A stretch of 64,000 nt of DNA from Spirochaetota bacterium (GCA_026418195.1 JAOABU010000144.1:1-64000), one strand, 5' to 3'; positions 1-8,867 are shown, numbered from the stretch's first letter. Notes: generated from the sequence alone by a model not told the origin. Made by a program: numbers and translations.

Positions 1-19
1 AGATGTGTATAAGAGACAG
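1..19. other. Nextera/Tn5 mosaic-end adapter remnant
   Basis: The first 19 bases match, base for base, the Tn5 transposase mosaic end used in Nextera libraries (AGATGTGTATAAGAGACAG). Read in frame with the next gene it gives MCIRDR, a familiar contaminant N-terminus in predicted proteins. This is library adapter, not genome, so the contig ends here and natural sequence starts at about base 20. Confidence 0.96.
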
Positions 20-863
20 GTATAAGGGACATCCTGGAGTCCTGGTGGGTGAAATCGTAGAATCCCTCGTCTTAAGGGAAGGCCTTCTAGAAAACCCTTC
101 CTATCATGTAATTCTTTCATTGGGTGGTGATGGAACCCATCAGGAGATACTCAACACGCTGGTAGACTTGCCTGGTAATGTGCTGGAACGGATCCTCGTG
201 TTTCGGCTTCCCATGGGAACCGGGAACGATGGAGCGGATGTAGCAACTTTAGCTTCCGCAGCGAAGTGCCTGCTAGGGGAGGGGAAAATCGAGGAAGCGT
301 CGGCGCTCAGGATTCAACCCAAAGGGTTGAGAACGATATATGCCTTCAATATTGCCAGTTTAGGTATCGATGCCTTTGTCACCTACACCGCTAACCGTCT
401 GAAGACCCGATTTAATACAGATATCTATAGAAAAATCGCCGATCTATCCGTGATATTCTACCCGTTCCTATTCCCGACCCAACCGTTGGGTCTGGACATT
501 ACTTGTTGGGATGGTCGAAGAGAACAAGTATCTGGTAGATACGTTCTTGCTGCGTTTGGTGTTTCAGGACATAGAAGTTATGGAAACCATAAATGGATTC
601 TCCCTGGGGAAGAAAATCTTTGCGCCATTACAGATCGATCCTTTAGGAAAAAGTTACAACTGAAGAATCTCCTCTATGCAGGGAAGCATGTGAATCAGGA
701 AGGAGTGCTAGTACGAAAAGCTCAACAGGTTCGCTTTCACTATGATTCTTCCCTCTACCTGCAGTACGATGGAGAGGCAATCCGATTGGAACAGGATAAC
801 TTTCCTTGTCAGATGGAACTGATTTCTACCAGAATTAGGACCCTAAAAGAGAGCAGTATTTGA
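20..863 (+). CDS. Diacylglycerol kinase-family lipid kinase, 5' truncated
   Basis: Probable ATP-dependent lipid kinase of the DagK/YegS/LCB5 family, which phosphorylates diacylglycerol or a related lipid at the membrane face. The catalytic-domain motifs are visible: GGDGTHQE at about nt 123-146 and GTGND near nt 216-230, followed by the beta-rich C-terminal half with an YDGE motif near nt 767. The N-terminus is missing because the contig starts inside the gene; the apparent ATG at base 3 is adapter. About 280 residues are present against roughly 300 or more for the family, so only a short N-terminal piece is lost. It converges on argH with a 36-bp gap in which I see no terminator. The lipid substrate cannot be told. 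Confidence 0.85.
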
Positions 864-899
864 ATTCTACGTATACTTTACCATGCCTGTTCTTGCTCT

Positions 900-2249
900 T
901 CATCCATGCAATAACTTCTCCCAAGCCCTTCCAATCCGGTCTTCCTCCCCCTGCACAAAAGACTGGAGAACCTGAGTTCGTTTTCGGGGAACATCCAGCC
1001 GTAGGTTCCCGGCAGTGCCTGTACTAGTACGCGCCGAGATCGCATCCTTTGGGTCTCGTTGCTTTAATGCGTTTAGGTTATTCGCTACTTCTTTGTAGGC
1101 GTCACGGAAGGGAATTCCTTGTCGGACGAGTTCGTACACTGCATCGGTAGCGAAGATGTCGGGAGTAAATCCGTTTCGTAGCGCTTCTTCATGTACTTGG
1201 ATTTTCTGGATCAAGTGATTCATTACTTGAACCATCTCTAGACATAGGATCATCCCCTTCAAGAACGGTTCTTTGGTTTCCTGGAAATCCCGGTTATATC
1301 CTGAGGGAAGAGATCGGATGATACTTTTTATTGCATTCGAGTACGATCCTAACACAGCAGCTTTTGCGCGGGTAAGTTCCAACCCATCGGGATTCTGCTT
1401 TTGAGGCATGATACTGGAACCGGTGCAGAGCTCTTTGGGGAGAGAAAAGTACCCGATTTCCGGTAAAGAAAAGAGGATCAAATCAGTAGAAAGTTTCGAT
1501 AATGTAAGTCCCATCTGGTCCAATTGATCCAGAATCGCAGCTTCTAACTTGCCGCGAGAATTGTTGGCCGCTAGTACATTGTTGTGCACCACTGGAAAAG
1601 CGAGGAGTTCGGCTGTATATTCCCGGTCTAAAGGAAGGGAGGTTCCATAACTGGCTGCTGAACCCAGAGGACATCGATTCCAGAGTTCGTAGCCCCGCTG
1701 TAGGAGTTCGAGATTGTCGAGAATTTCTTCTCCAAAAGCTGCGAGCCAAAGACCCACGGTGCTAGGCATAGCTAGCTGGGTATGGGTACGGCCGGGCATG
1801 GGAACTTGCTGGTACTGTTCCGCTTGATCGAGAAGGGTGTTGGCTAAATGAAGGGAGGCTCGAAAGATTTTCAGAAGGCGTTCCCTTCCATAGATTCGAA
1901 GAGCCGTAAGGACCTGGTCATTTCGGGACCTTCCGGTATGGATCTTTTTCCCAGTTTCTCCCAAACGCTGCACTAGACGATTTTCGATGGCCGTATGACA
2001 ATCTTCATCCTCTTTTCGGATGGAAAACCGCCCTGCTTTTACATCTTCGATGATCTGGATGAGTTCTTTTCGTACCTTTTCTTCCTCTTCGGAAGTGAGG
2101 ATTCCAATCTTGCGTAGCATCTTTGCTTGGGCTATGCTACCTATACAATCGGGGATCACCAGCTCACTGTCGATCAAGTAATCTTTTCCGACCGTGTACT
2201 CTTCGATCAGCGTATCAATCGAGTAATCTTTTTCCCATAGTTTAGACAC
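900..2249 (-). CDS. argH: Argininosuccinate lyase
   Basis: Splits argininosuccinate into arginine and fumarate, the last step of arginine synthesis. The 449-residue protein has the fumarase/aspartase superfamily signature GSSIMPQKQNPD at residues 277-288 (catalytic serine loop), the KIHTGRSRNDQ segment at about 102-112, and T155-H156 for substrate. Full length for the family. The start is GTG at 2249, preceded by a purine-rich AGGGAGGG ribosome site; both lie inside a perfect inverted repeat (see 2245-2305). It follows clpB on the same strand, with 63 bp between clpB stop and this start. No other arginine gene is in the window. The superfamily is broad, but the ASL-type motifs make the call fairly firm. 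Confidence 0.88.
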   Translation of the reverse strand: MSKLWEKDYSIDTLIEEYTVGKDYLIDSELVIPDCIGSIAQAKMLRKIGILTSEEEEKVRKELIQIIEDVKAGRFSIRKEDEDCHTAIENRLVQRLGETGKKIHTGRSRNDQVLTALRIYGRERLLKIFRASLHLANTLLDQAEQYQQVPMPGRTHTQLAMPSTVGLWLAAFGEEILDNLELLQRGYELWNRCPLGSAASYGTSLPLDREYTAELLAFPVVHNNVLAANNSRGKLEAAILDQLDQMGLTLSKLSTDLILFSLPEIGYFSLPKELCTGSSIMPQKQNPDGLELTRAKAAVLGSYSNAIKSIIRSLPSGYNRDFQETKEPFLKGMILCLEMVQVMNHLIQKIQVHEEALRNGFTPDIFATDAVYELVRQGIPFRDAYKEVANNLNALKQRDPKDAISARTSTGTAGNLRLDVPRKRTQVLQSFVQGEEDRIGRAWEKLLHG

Positions 2250-2305
2250 ATTCCCTCCCTTCTAAGCTGAACGGTTTAGACTATCTGTATAGGAGGGAAT
2301 GTGTC
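2245..2305 (-). repeat. 14-bp inverted repeat covering the argH RBS and start codon
   Basis: GACACATTCCCTCC at 2245-2258 is the exact reverse complement of GGAGGGAATGTGTC at 2292-2305, with 33 bases between. In the minus-strand mRNA the 3' arm contains the argH ribosome site and the GTG start (2249-2247), so pairing would hide both. A weaker inner pairing (TCTAA/TTAGA) lies in the loop. There is no U-run after the stem on either strand, so it does not look like a simple terminator. Confidence 0.75.
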
Positions 2306-2312
2306 AACGTTC

Positions 2313-4886
2313 TTACACGAGGAAAACGAGTTCCCCTTGTTTCACGTCAAGGGAAACCGTATCTCCTTCTTTCACTTGACCTGAGAGGACTCTTTTAGCT
2401 AGTTCGTTTAAGACTAAGGTTTGAATCGTTCGCTTCAGAGGCCTAGCACCGAAGGCCGGATCGAATCCCCGATTCGCAAGCAATTCTCTTGCGGAATCCG
2501 TTACCCGCAGGTTTATCTTCTTTTCTTCCAAGCGTTTGGCCACCTTTTTAAGCTCCAGATCCACGATTGCTAGAATCTCCTTTTTGCCCAGCCGATGGAA
2601 CATCACGATCTCATCGAGTCGGTTGAGAAACTCGGGCTTGAAGGTAGCTTTTAGTAAGAGATCGATCTGTGGCCGGATGGAATCTAGGTCTTCTGCTTGC
2701 AGGATCAGATCACTTCCCAAGTTGCTGGTGAGGATAATGATACAGTTGCGGAAGTCCACAGTTCGTCCCTGTCCATCGGTCAGTCGGCCTTCATCCAGCA
2801 GTTGGAGAAGGACATTAAAAACATCTGGATGCGCCTTTTCTATCTCATCGAACAGCACAATGGAGTAAGGTCTCCGTCTCACTACTTCGGTAAGTTGACC
2901 TCCTTGATCATACCCTACGTACCCAGGAGGAGCTCCGATGAGTCGGGAAACGGAATGTTTCTCCATGTACTCGCTCATGTCAATTCTAGTAAGGGCTCGC
3001 TCATCGTTGAAAAGGTAATCTGCCAGAGTTTTTGCCAATTCGGTTTTACCTACCCCTGTAGGTCCTAAGAATAGGAAGGTCCCTAGGGGACGATTGATGT
3101 CGGAAAGCCCACTCTTGTTTCTTCGGATGGCATCGGAAACCACCCGAATAGCTTCCTGCTGGCCTACTACCCGTTGGGATAGAGTCTCTTCCAATTTAAG
3201 GAGTTTTGCCATCTCGGAGGATAGCATCTTTGTAACGGGAATCCCCGTCCAAGAGGATACCACCTTCGCAATATCCTCCTCTGATACTTCTTCTCGCAAC
3301 AGGCGACGTTCTCCCTGAATCTGTTGAAGTTTCTTGGTTTTTGCTTCCAGTTCCCGTTGAGTCATCGGGATCAGGCCATGTTTGATTTCCGCTGCTTTGT
3401 TCAGGTTTCCTTCTCGCTCATAGCGGCTTTCTTCGATACTCAAGGTTTCCAATTTTTGCTTCAATGACCGTATTTCTTCAATGATTTCTTTTTCGTTCTT
3501 CCATTGGAGGAACATGGCATCTCGCTTCGCTTGAAGCTCAGAGAGTTCCTTATCGATTTTTCCTAACCGTTCCAGGGACGCAGGGTCCGTTTCTTTTGAA
3601 AGGGCCTGTTTCTCGATGGTCAATTGGAGGATCTTCCGTTCGATCTGGTCGAGTTCGGTAGGTTGGCTCTCTATTTCCATTTTGAGTCTGCTTGCTGCCT
3701 CATCCACCAGATCGATCGCTTTGTCCGGTAGGAATCGACTCGTAATGTATCGATCGGAAAGCACCGCCGCAGCTACTAGAGCCTCGTCTTTGATCCGAAC
3801 TCCGTGATGTACTTCATACCGTTCTTTCAATCCACGTAAAATAGCGATGGTATCCTCAACCGAGGGTTCGCCCGTGTAGACAGGTTGAAACCTTCTTTCT
3901 AAGGCTGGGTCCTTTTCGATGTGCTTTCGATACTCGTCAAGGGTAGTGGCACCGATAGCACGAAGTTCACCCCGCGCTAAGGCAGGTTTCAAAAGGTTGC
4001 TAGCATCCATCGCTCCCTCTGCCGCACCTGCTCCGACAAGGGTGTGAAGTTCGTCTATGAAGAGGATGATCTCTCCATTGGATTCAGAGATCTCCTTGAT
4101 TACCGCCTTCAACCGCTCCTCGAACTCCCCCCGGAACTTGGTTCCGGCGATCAAGGCTCCTAGGTCAAGAGCTAGAAGTCGTTTATTTTTCAAACTATCT
4201 GGAACATCCCCGGACACAATCCTTCGGGCCAATCCTTCTACGATCGCTGTCTTTCCGACTCCCGGTTCCCCAATCAATACCGGGTTGTTTTTAGTCCGGC
4301 GGCAGAGGACCTGCATGATCCTCCGGATCTCATCGTCCCGTCCGATTACAGGATCGAGTTTTTCCTGCCTGGCTAACGCGGTAAGATCCCTACAGTACTT
4401 TTCCAATACCTGGTACTTGTTTTCTGGATTTGGATCGGTAATCCGGTTATTTCCCCGTATCACTTTCATGGCTTTCAGGATACCGTCCCGGGAAATACCT
4501 GACTTTTTTAATAATTCTGAGAGTTTACCTTCCTCTGCAAGGGCTGCGAGAAGTACATGTTCCCCGCTGGTGTACTCGTCCTTTAAATCGGCCGCTTCTT
4601 TTTCAGCTCGGGTGAGAAGACGTCCTAGATCAGCCGACATTCGAAGTTCCATTCCTTCCCCATAGACCTTCGGTTTGGATTCAAGGGACCGTTCGAGATT
4701 TAGTTCCAGGGATTTCCTGTTCACTCCTAACCGGTCCAATAGAGGAGGTACTACTCCTTCTTCCTGTCGAACCAAAGCCAGGAGCAGATGCTCGCTTTCC
4801 AGCAACTGGTGGTTGTACTGGTGAGCAAATGAAGAGGCTTCCTGCAGGGCCTCCTGCAGTTTAATAGTCATTTTGTCATACCGCAT
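2313..4886 (-). CDS. clpB: ATP-dependent chaperone ClpB (disaggregase)
   Basis: Hsp104-class AAA+ unfoldase that pulls proteins out of aggregates with DnaK. 857 residues, the usual ClpB length. Clp N-domain repeats span about residues 1-145; NBD1 has Walker A GEPGVGKT at 206-213 and Walker B FIDEL; a long coiled-coil middle domain (about 400-530, rich in Leu, Glu, Lys) separates it from NBD2 with Walker A GPTGVGKT near 605. The middle domain distinguishes it from ClpA/ClpC. Start ATG 4886 has an AGGAAG ribosome site just upstream; an in-frame ATG six codons in is an alternative. Transcribed toward argH. I found no CIRCE heat-shock element upstream, only a housekeeping-type promoter at 4935-4963. 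Confidence 0.96.
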   Translation of the reverse strand: MRYDKMTIKLQEALQEASSFAHQYNHQLLESEHLLLALVRQEEGVVPPLLDRLGVNRKSLELNLERSLESKPKVYGEGMELRMSADLGRLLTRAEKEAADLKDEYTSGEHVLLAALAEEGKLSELLKKSGISRDGILKAMKVIRGNNRITDPNPENKYQVLEKYCRDLTALARQEKLDPVIGRDDEIRRIMQVLCRRTKNNPVLIGEPGVGKTAIVEGLARRIVSGDVPDSLKNKRLLALDLGALIAGTKFRGEFEERLKAVIKEISESNGEIILFIDELHTLVGAGAAEGAMDASNLLKPALARGELRAIGATTLDEYRKHIEKDPALERRFQPVYTGEPSVEDTIAILRGLKERYEVHHGVRIKDEALVAAAVLSDRYITSRFLPDKAIDLVDEAASRLKMEIESQPTELDQIERKILQLTIEKQALSKETDPASLERLGKIDKELSELQAKRDAMFLQWKNEKEIIEEIRSLKQKLETLSIEESRYEREGNLNKAAEIKHGLIPMTQRELEAKTKKLQQIQGERRLLREEVSEEDIAKVVSSWTGIPVTKMLSSEMAKLLKLEETLSQRVVGQQEAIRVVSDAIRRNKSGLSDINRPLGTFLFLGPTGVGKTELAKTLADYLFNDERALTRIDMSEYMEKHSVSRLIGAPPGYVGYDQGGQLTEVVRRRPYSIVLFDEIEKAHPDVFNVLLQLLDEGRLTDGQGRTVDFRNCIIILTSNLGSDLILQAEDLDSIRPQIDLLLKATFKPEFLNRLDEIVMFHRLGKKEILAIVDLELKKVAKRLEEKKINLRVTDSARELLANRGFDPAFGARPLKRTIQTLVLNELAKRVLSGQVKEGDTVSLDVKQGELVFLV

Positions 4887-4934
4887 ATGCTTCCTTTTTG
4901 TGCTATCTTTAGATTTTTTGTAGATTTCAACTAA

Positions 4935-4963
4935 AATATACTTAAGAAACTATAAACCGGCAA
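4935..4963 (-). promoter_or_regulatory. Putative sigma-70 promoter for clpB
   Basis: On the minus strand, TTGCCG (4963-4958), a 17-base spacer and TATATT (4940-4935), about 50 bases before the clpB ATG. Four and five of six consensus matches. No CIRCE-like repeat is seen around it. Confidence 0.5.
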
Positions 4964-5009
4964 TGATTCTTGAGTAGAATGCAAAACTAGGATAGAGTAG
5001 GGTCTCCGT

Positions 5010-5954
5010 ATGCAGGATCGAAGCAGCGCGATCAGTAAAGCCGCTCTTATTGCACTTATCGGAAACGGGATTCTAGCGACCCTAAAGATTGTTGTTGGGT
5101 TTTTAGCTGGAAGCCTTGCAGTAGTAGGGGATGGGATCGACTCCTCTACAGATGTGATTATAGCAGCGATCACCCTATTCGCTAGTAAAATTACTGCAAA
5201 ACCTTCGGACCGAGAGCATCCCTTTGGACATGGAAGAGCAGAGACGCTGGCAACCACCCTTTTGGCGTTCATCATCTTTTTTGCAGGAGCCCAACTTTGC
5301 ATCTCTACCGTAGAACATTTTTTCGAAGGTCGAACCCGGGAGATTCCCGCTCCAATGGCCTTGTACGTATCGTTTTTGTCCGTCCTAGGTAAGCTATTGC
5401 TGGCTTGGACCCAATTCTCTTTTGGGAAAAAGTACAACAGTGAAATGCTGAAGGCAAATGGGAAAAACATGATGAACGATACCCTTATATCCAGCACGGT
5501 GTTAGCAGGGGTATTTTTTACCATCGTTCTACGGAAACCCTTCCTGGATCCTTTATTTGCTTTCTTAGTAAGTCTATGGATCATGAAGGCTGCCGTTGGT
5601 ATCTTCCTCGGTGTACGAACAGAGCTCATGGACGGGAATACGGACTCAGAGCTGTACCATGCCATCTTTGATGCGGTGCGAGCCGTTCCCGGTGCAGGGA
5701 ATCCACATCGTACTCGGATCCGAAAAGTGGCAAACCTCTTCGATATTGACCTAGATATTGAAGTGGATCCTACCCTTTCGGTTGGGGAGGCTCATGACAT
5801 TGCAATCGAGGTGGAACGGGAAATCCGCCATCGAATCGATTCGGTGTTTGACGTAATGGTTCATGTGGAGCCACAGGGGAATCTGGAAGAAGGAGAAAGC
5901 TTCGGACTTGCGGAAAAACATTTTCCTGAACGGAAGGAGGAACAAGAGCCATGA
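5010..5954 (+). CDS. Cation diffusion facilitator metal exporter
   Basis: Inner-membrane CDF transporter that moves a divalent metal out of the cytoplasm against protons. 314 residues, about the normal length, with an N-terminal bundle of about six membrane helices, the conserved HPFGHGRAE loop at 70-78, and the cytoplasmic C-terminal ferredoxin-like domain (about 215-300). The transport site is unusual: helix 2 has D44-x3-D48 where zinc exporters usually have H-x3-D, and helix 5 has N153-x3-D157. This argues against an ordinary ZitB/CzcD zinc exporter and leaves manganese or iron possible; the metal is not settled. Its stop overlaps the next start (ATGA), so the two are translationally coupled. 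Divergent from clpB. Confidence 0.88.
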   Translation: MQDRSSAISKAALIALIGNGILATLKIVVGFLAGSLAVVGDGIDSSTDVIIAAITLFASKITAKPSDREHPFGHGRAETLATTLLAFIIFFAGAQLCISTVEHFFEGRTREIPAPMALYVSFLSVLGKLLLAWTQFSFGKKYNSEMLKANGKNMMNDTLISSTVLAGVFFTIVLRKPFLDPLFAFLVSLWIMKAAVGIFLGVRTELMDGNTDSELYHAIFDAVRAVPGAGNPHRTRIRKVANLFDIDLDIEVDPTLSVGEAHDIAIEVEREIRHRIDSVFDVMVHVEPQGNLEEGESFGLAEKHFPERKEEQEP

Positions 5955-6169
5955 AGGATCCCCAGTTCAAGACAATCCTGATGCATGGATTCACGCACGA
6001 GGAAGCGTTAGCTGTAATGCGGGTGGTGAAACAAACTCTAAAAGAGCCCAACAAATTGATCTTTGCCCTCAGTACCCCTCAGTCCTTACAGAAAAAGTTG
6101 GATGATCTACTTCAAGAATTAGAGGAAGAACATCGCGCTATGACAGAGCAGGAGGGGAAAAATCCTTGA
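5951..6169 (+). CDS. Small DUF3783-like protein
   Basis: A 72-residue soluble protein whose start overlaps the stop of the CDF transporter by four bases (ATGA), so it is in the same operon. It resembles DUF3783 proteins: a hydrophobic ILMHGFTHEEA strand-helix start, then a charged helix at about 47-65. No enzymatic motif is visible. The function is unknown; tight coupling suggests an accessory to metal efflux, but this is inference only. An upstream GAAGGAGG ribosome site (about 5933-5941) lies inside the CDF gene. Confidence 0.7.
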   Translation: MKDPQFKTILMHGFTHEEALAVMRVVKQTLKEPNKLIFALSTPQSLQKKLDDLLQELEEEHRAMTEQEGKNP

Positions 6170-6195
6170 CCCCTATCCATTCGGTAGGATAGTAT
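6166..6195 (+). promoter_or_regulatory. Putative sigma-70 promoter for hisC
   Basis: TTGACC (6166-6171), an 18-base spacer and TAGTAT (6190-6195), 24 bases before the hisC ATG. The -35 overlaps the end of the preceding gene. A ribosome site AGGAGA lies at 6205-6210. Confidence 0.55.
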
Positions 6196-6219
6196 CCCAT
6201 AAACAGGAGAACCAACCTA

Positions 6220-7278
6220 ATGAAACTCAGAAAGACCTTAGAACACATTGTTCCTTACTCACCTGGAACACTGAAGGAAGGTGCCATCAAATTGGCCTCC
6301 AATGAGAATCCCTTAGGGCCTTCCCCTAAAGCTATTGCTCGGATCAAGGAAATGGCAACTACAGTTTCCCTCTATCCTGATGCGGGTGTAGGCAAGCTTC
6401 GAGATGCCGTGGCAAAGAAACTGGGTATGGAGCGGGACAATTTGATCTTTGGCAACGGTTCCGATGAAGTCCTCTGTTTGATTACCGGGGCATACATCGA
6501 AGAGGGAGACAACACTGTAACTTCAGAACATACTTTTTCCGAATACACCTTTGCCACCGTTCTGTTTGGTGGGAAGGTGAAATATGCCCCTATGAAGGAC
6601 GGGCGATTCGATCTTACGAAACTATTAGAGGTGGTGGATTCCCGAACCAAGATTGTATTCCTCTGTAACCCCAATAACCCTACAGGAACATCCTTTGGAG
6701 AAAAGGAGTTCCGGGCCTTTATGGAGCGTCTACCTTCGTCGATTCTCGTAGTTTCGGATGAAGCTTATCGGGAGTATGTAGAACGGCCCGATTTCCCCGA
6801 TACCTTGCGGATGATTCCCCAGTATCCCAACCTGGTAGTTCTCCGCACCTTTTCTAAGATCTATGGCCTAGCAGGACTTCGGGTAGGGTACGGGGTTGGA
6901 TCCAAAGAGGTAATTGCGGATTTCTATAAGACAAAAACACCTTTCAATGTAAACCTTCTAGCCCAAGAAGCAGCCTTGGCAGCCCTCGAGGATGAAGAGT
7001 TCGTAAAACTGTCGGTTGAAACGAATCGTAAGGGAAAGTCGTATCTATACCAGGAGTTCGATCGTTTAGGTCTTAAATACTACCCTACCGATGCAAACTT
7101 TGTGTGTGTCCATGTAGGGAGGGATTCGGTGGAAGTATTTCGAACCATCATGGAATTGGGTGTCACGATACGGCCCCTTCGAAGTTTTCAGTTAAACGAA
7201 TGGATCCGGGTAACCATAGGAACCGAGGATCAAAACCGGAAATTCGTGAAATGTCTGGAACAGGCCCTCCGGACTTGA
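6220..7278 (+). CDS. hisC: Histidinol-phosphate aminotransferase (class I/II)
   Basis: PLP enzyme that moves the glutamate amino group to imidazole-acetol phosphate in histidine synthesis, or to aromatic 2-oxo acids in some organisms. 352 residues, normal for HisC. Visible: SNENPLGPSP near residues 27-36, NPNNPTG at 150-156, DEAY at 180-183, and the PLP lysine K213 in FSKIYGLAGLR. An AGGAGA ribosome site nine bases upstream supports ATG 6220. No other his gene is near, so a broader aromatic or histidinol-phosphate role is possible. Close to its own promoter and followed three bases after its stop by the PrsW-like reading frame. Confidence 0.88.
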   Translation: MKLRKTLEHIVPYSPGTLKEGAIKLASNENPLGPSPKAIARIKEMATTVSLYPDAGVGKLRDAVAKKLGMERDNLIFGNGSDEVLCLITGAYIEEGDNTVTSEHTFSEYTFATVLFGGKVKYAPMKDGRFDLTKLLEVVDSRTKIVFLCNPNNPTGTSFGEKEFRAFMERLPSSILVVSDEAYREYVERPDFPDTLRMIPQYPNLVVLRTFSKIYGLAGLRVGYGVGSKEVIADFYKTKTPFNVNLLAQEAALAALEDEEFVKLSVETNRKGKSYLYQEFDRLGLKYYPTDANFVCVHVGRDSVEVFRTIMELGVTIRPLRSFQLNEWIRVTIGTEDQNRKFVKCLEQALRT

Positions 7279-7290
7279 GTATTGGGGAAT

Positions 7291-7296
7291 AGGAGG
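7291..7296 (+). promoter_or_regulatory. Ribosome-binding site fixing the PrsW-like start at TTG 7303
   Basis: AGGAGG, extended by four more G, lies six bases before TTG 7303. An earlier in-frame TTG at 7282 would place this site inside the coding region, so 7303 is the better start. Confidence 0.7.
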
Positions 7297-7302
7297 GGGG
7301 AA

Positions 7303-7947
7303 TTGCCCTGGTCATTCGCTACCCATCTCATGGTAGTCATCCTTGTTCCTATTCTTTTATTTACGGGGGTCTATATAGGGGAAAAGAGGGCACCTGCTCA
7401 ATCGCCGCGTCTTGGGCGATCGAAAGGGTCTCCTTTAATACTTGCATTCTTGGGTGGGGGAATGATAGCCTTTCCTGTATTGGCCCTCCTTCTCATCCTT
7501 CCTCCTTGGAAAGGGTACGGCGCGTATCTTCGAGTAGCTGCAGTAGAAGAAGTCGGAAAGGCTATCCTACCCATGATACTGGTGAGGATGAGAGGCACGG
7601 TATCAATCCGAAAAACGATCCTCCTGTTCGTAGCTTCGGCTCTTGGATTCTCACTCTTAGAGAACCTTCTGTTCCTTATGAAGGATCCGGAAACTTCCTT
7701 CTTTCGTTCCTTTACTTCTGTTCCCCTCCATGGAGCCCTTTCTGCTATCTTTGGATTTGCTCATGGGTTCAGTCGATTTCAGTACAAAAGCCGTACCTTC
7801 TGGGGAGGAATAGTGGCGATCCTTCTCCATGGGATGTACAATGCTGGTTGGGAGTTCTCTATTGCGATCTCAGTCGGTGTATTGATTGTATCCTTCACAA
7901 TTGCAGGAAGTCTTTGGATAATAGCCCAGCGGATAGGAGATGCTTGA
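7303..7947 (+). CDS. PrsW-family intramembrane metalloprotease
   Basis: Predicted inner-membrane protease of the PrsW family within the CAAX-protease-like (CPBP) superfamily; in Bacillus, PrsW cuts an anti-sigma factor. 214 residues, six to seven hydrophobic segments. All four conserved blocks are visible: EEVGK (about nt 7549-7563), ENLLF (7660-7674), PLHG (7726-7737) and LHGMYN (7831-7848), giving the Glu and His metal ligands. Start chosen at TTG 7303 because of the strong AGGAGG site. It probably shares the hisC transcript. No sigma or anti-sigma gene lies nearby, so its substrate is unknown. Confidence 0.82.
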   Translation: MPWSFATHLMVVILVPILLFTGVYIGEKRAPAQSPRLGRSKGSPLILAFLGGGMIAFPVLALLLILPPWKGYGAYLRVAAVEEVGKAILPMILVRMRGTVSIRKTILLFVASALGFSLLENLLFLMKDPETSFFRSFTSVPLHGALSAIFGFAHGFSRFQYKSRTFWGGIVAILLHGMYNAGWEFSIAISVGVLIVSFTIAGSLWIIAQRIGDA

Positions 7948-7955
7948 ATAAGCTA

Positions 7956-7984
7956 TTGACGGAACCCTCGATATTTTGTATTTA
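7956..7984 (+). promoter_or_regulatory. Putative promoter for the initiator tRNA
   Basis: TTGACG (7956-7961), a 17-base spacer and TATTTA (7979-7984), followed by an AT-rich stretch; the tRNA starts 23 bases later. The -35 is good, the -10 only fair. Confidence 0.45.
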
Positions 7985-8006
7985 TATAAGTAACGATTAG
8001 GAACGA

Positions 8007-8079
8007 CGCAGGGTAGAGCAGTTGGCAGCTCGTCGGGCTCATAACCCGGAGGTCGCAGGTTCAAGTCCTGCCCCTGCTA
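8007..8079 (+). tRNA. Initiator tRNA-fMet (CAT)
   Basis: Folds as a 73-base cloverleaf. Acceptor arms CGCAGGG (8007-8013) and CCCTGC+T (8072-8078) leave position 1-72 unpaired (C1/U72), the mark of an initiator tRNA. The anticodon stem has three G-C pairs (CGGG CTCATAA CCCG), the second initiator mark, and anticodon CAT. T arm GCAGG-TTCAAGT-CCTGC at 8055-8071. Discriminator A8079. The 3' CCA is not encoded (TTC follows). It ends six bases before the stop of a convergent gene. Confidence 0.95.
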
Positions 8080-8084
8080 TTCAC

Positions 8085-8867
8085 TTATTCTTTCCAAGGA
8101 AAAATCATTCCTTTTAATGTTCTTTTCCCTACTCGTTCACGATCTTCTGTTAATAGGGAATCCCAGGGGATCTGTCTGCGGTCTACCTGGGGATGAGTCT
8201 CTAGGTAGTCATACTTCAGTAACCGAAGCTTGAATCCTACTTGAAACCAAAGGAGAATCCCCGTTAAACCGGGAAGAAGAAAGGCTGTCAGAAACGAAAG
8301 TACAAATAGAATCGCAGCCCCTATTGCAAGAAATACCGTGAAACCAGTGTTATCGAAAAATACGAGAAAGCATTTTTTTAGGATTTTCTTCAAATTGGAA
8401 TCTACCTGAGTTCGTAAAGGAAAGAAATAGAGACTGGCAAGGAACCATAGCACGCTAAACCAGAAAATAAGGACCAAAGCTATGGTTCCGAAGATTGATT
8501 TCATGGAGGCGTATACTGGGAATGCCACCATGAGGACGAACAAATGGCACACCACGATTCCTCCGAACACTAAACTGGAGGGCCAGGATTCCTTAAGAAA
8601 CTGGATGAATTCCGTCATTCCTGGATCTCTGTAGTAGGCTACTTCTTTCATCATGAAGGAAACGGCTCCACTGTAAAGAAAAAGGAGCAAAATCCCTACC
8701 ACGAAGGAAATGGCGGATGGGACCACACCAAATCGGTACAACCAAGGTGGTAGAAGAAACGGAACTGCTAATAGCAGAAGGAATCCCACGTTCAGAATGA
8801 CAACCAGAAACAAATGGTCCCAGAAATCGAAAAAAGTCTTTTTAATCGTAAATCCCCACATACCCAA
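8085..8867 (-). CDS. Multi-pass inner-membrane protein, unknown function
   Basis: 260 residues with about six hydrophobic helices (near 20-45, 50-75, 100-125, 130-155, 175-200 and 200-215) and a charged C-terminal tail that ends in KGMIFPWKE. I recognise the overall layout as one conserved among spirochaetes and faintly like DUF624/YesL membrane proteins, but I cannot assign a role. No transport or catalytic motif is visible. It is divergent from the TrpR-like gene (51 bp apart) and ends six bases past the initiator tRNA on the other strand, so the tRNA transcript must stop inside it or run through it. Confidence 0.75.
   Translation of the reverse strand: MGMWGFTIKKTFFDFWDHLFLVVILNVGFLLLLAVPFLLPPWLYRFGVVPSAISFVVGILLLFLYSGAVSFMMKEVAYYRDPGMTEFIQFLKESWPSSLVFGGIVVCHLFVLMVAFPVYASMKSIFGTIALVLIFWFSVLWFLASLYFFPLRTQVDSNLKKILKKCFLVFFDNTGFTVFLAIGAAILFVLSFLTAFLLPGLTGILLWFQVGFKLRLLKYDYLETHPQVDRRQIPWDSLLTEDRERVGKRTLKGMIFPWKE

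Noticed and set aside
4057-4665. 202-residue plus-strand frame inside clpB
   Set aside because: Antisense to the well-conserved ClpB NBD1; no motif or ribosome site.
4887-5009. CIRCE heat-shock element before clpB
   Set aside because: No TTAGCACTC-N9-GAGTGCTAA or near match found in the gap.
4931-5665. 244-residue open frame on the minus strand
   Set aside because: It is antisense to the CDF transporter, which has clear family motifs; composition (Ser/Arg-rich) is that of a shadow frame.
7870-8064. Minus-strand frame over the tRNA
   Set aside because: Starts in antisense tRNA sequence (MNLRPPGYEPDE), a known artefact of tRNA genes.
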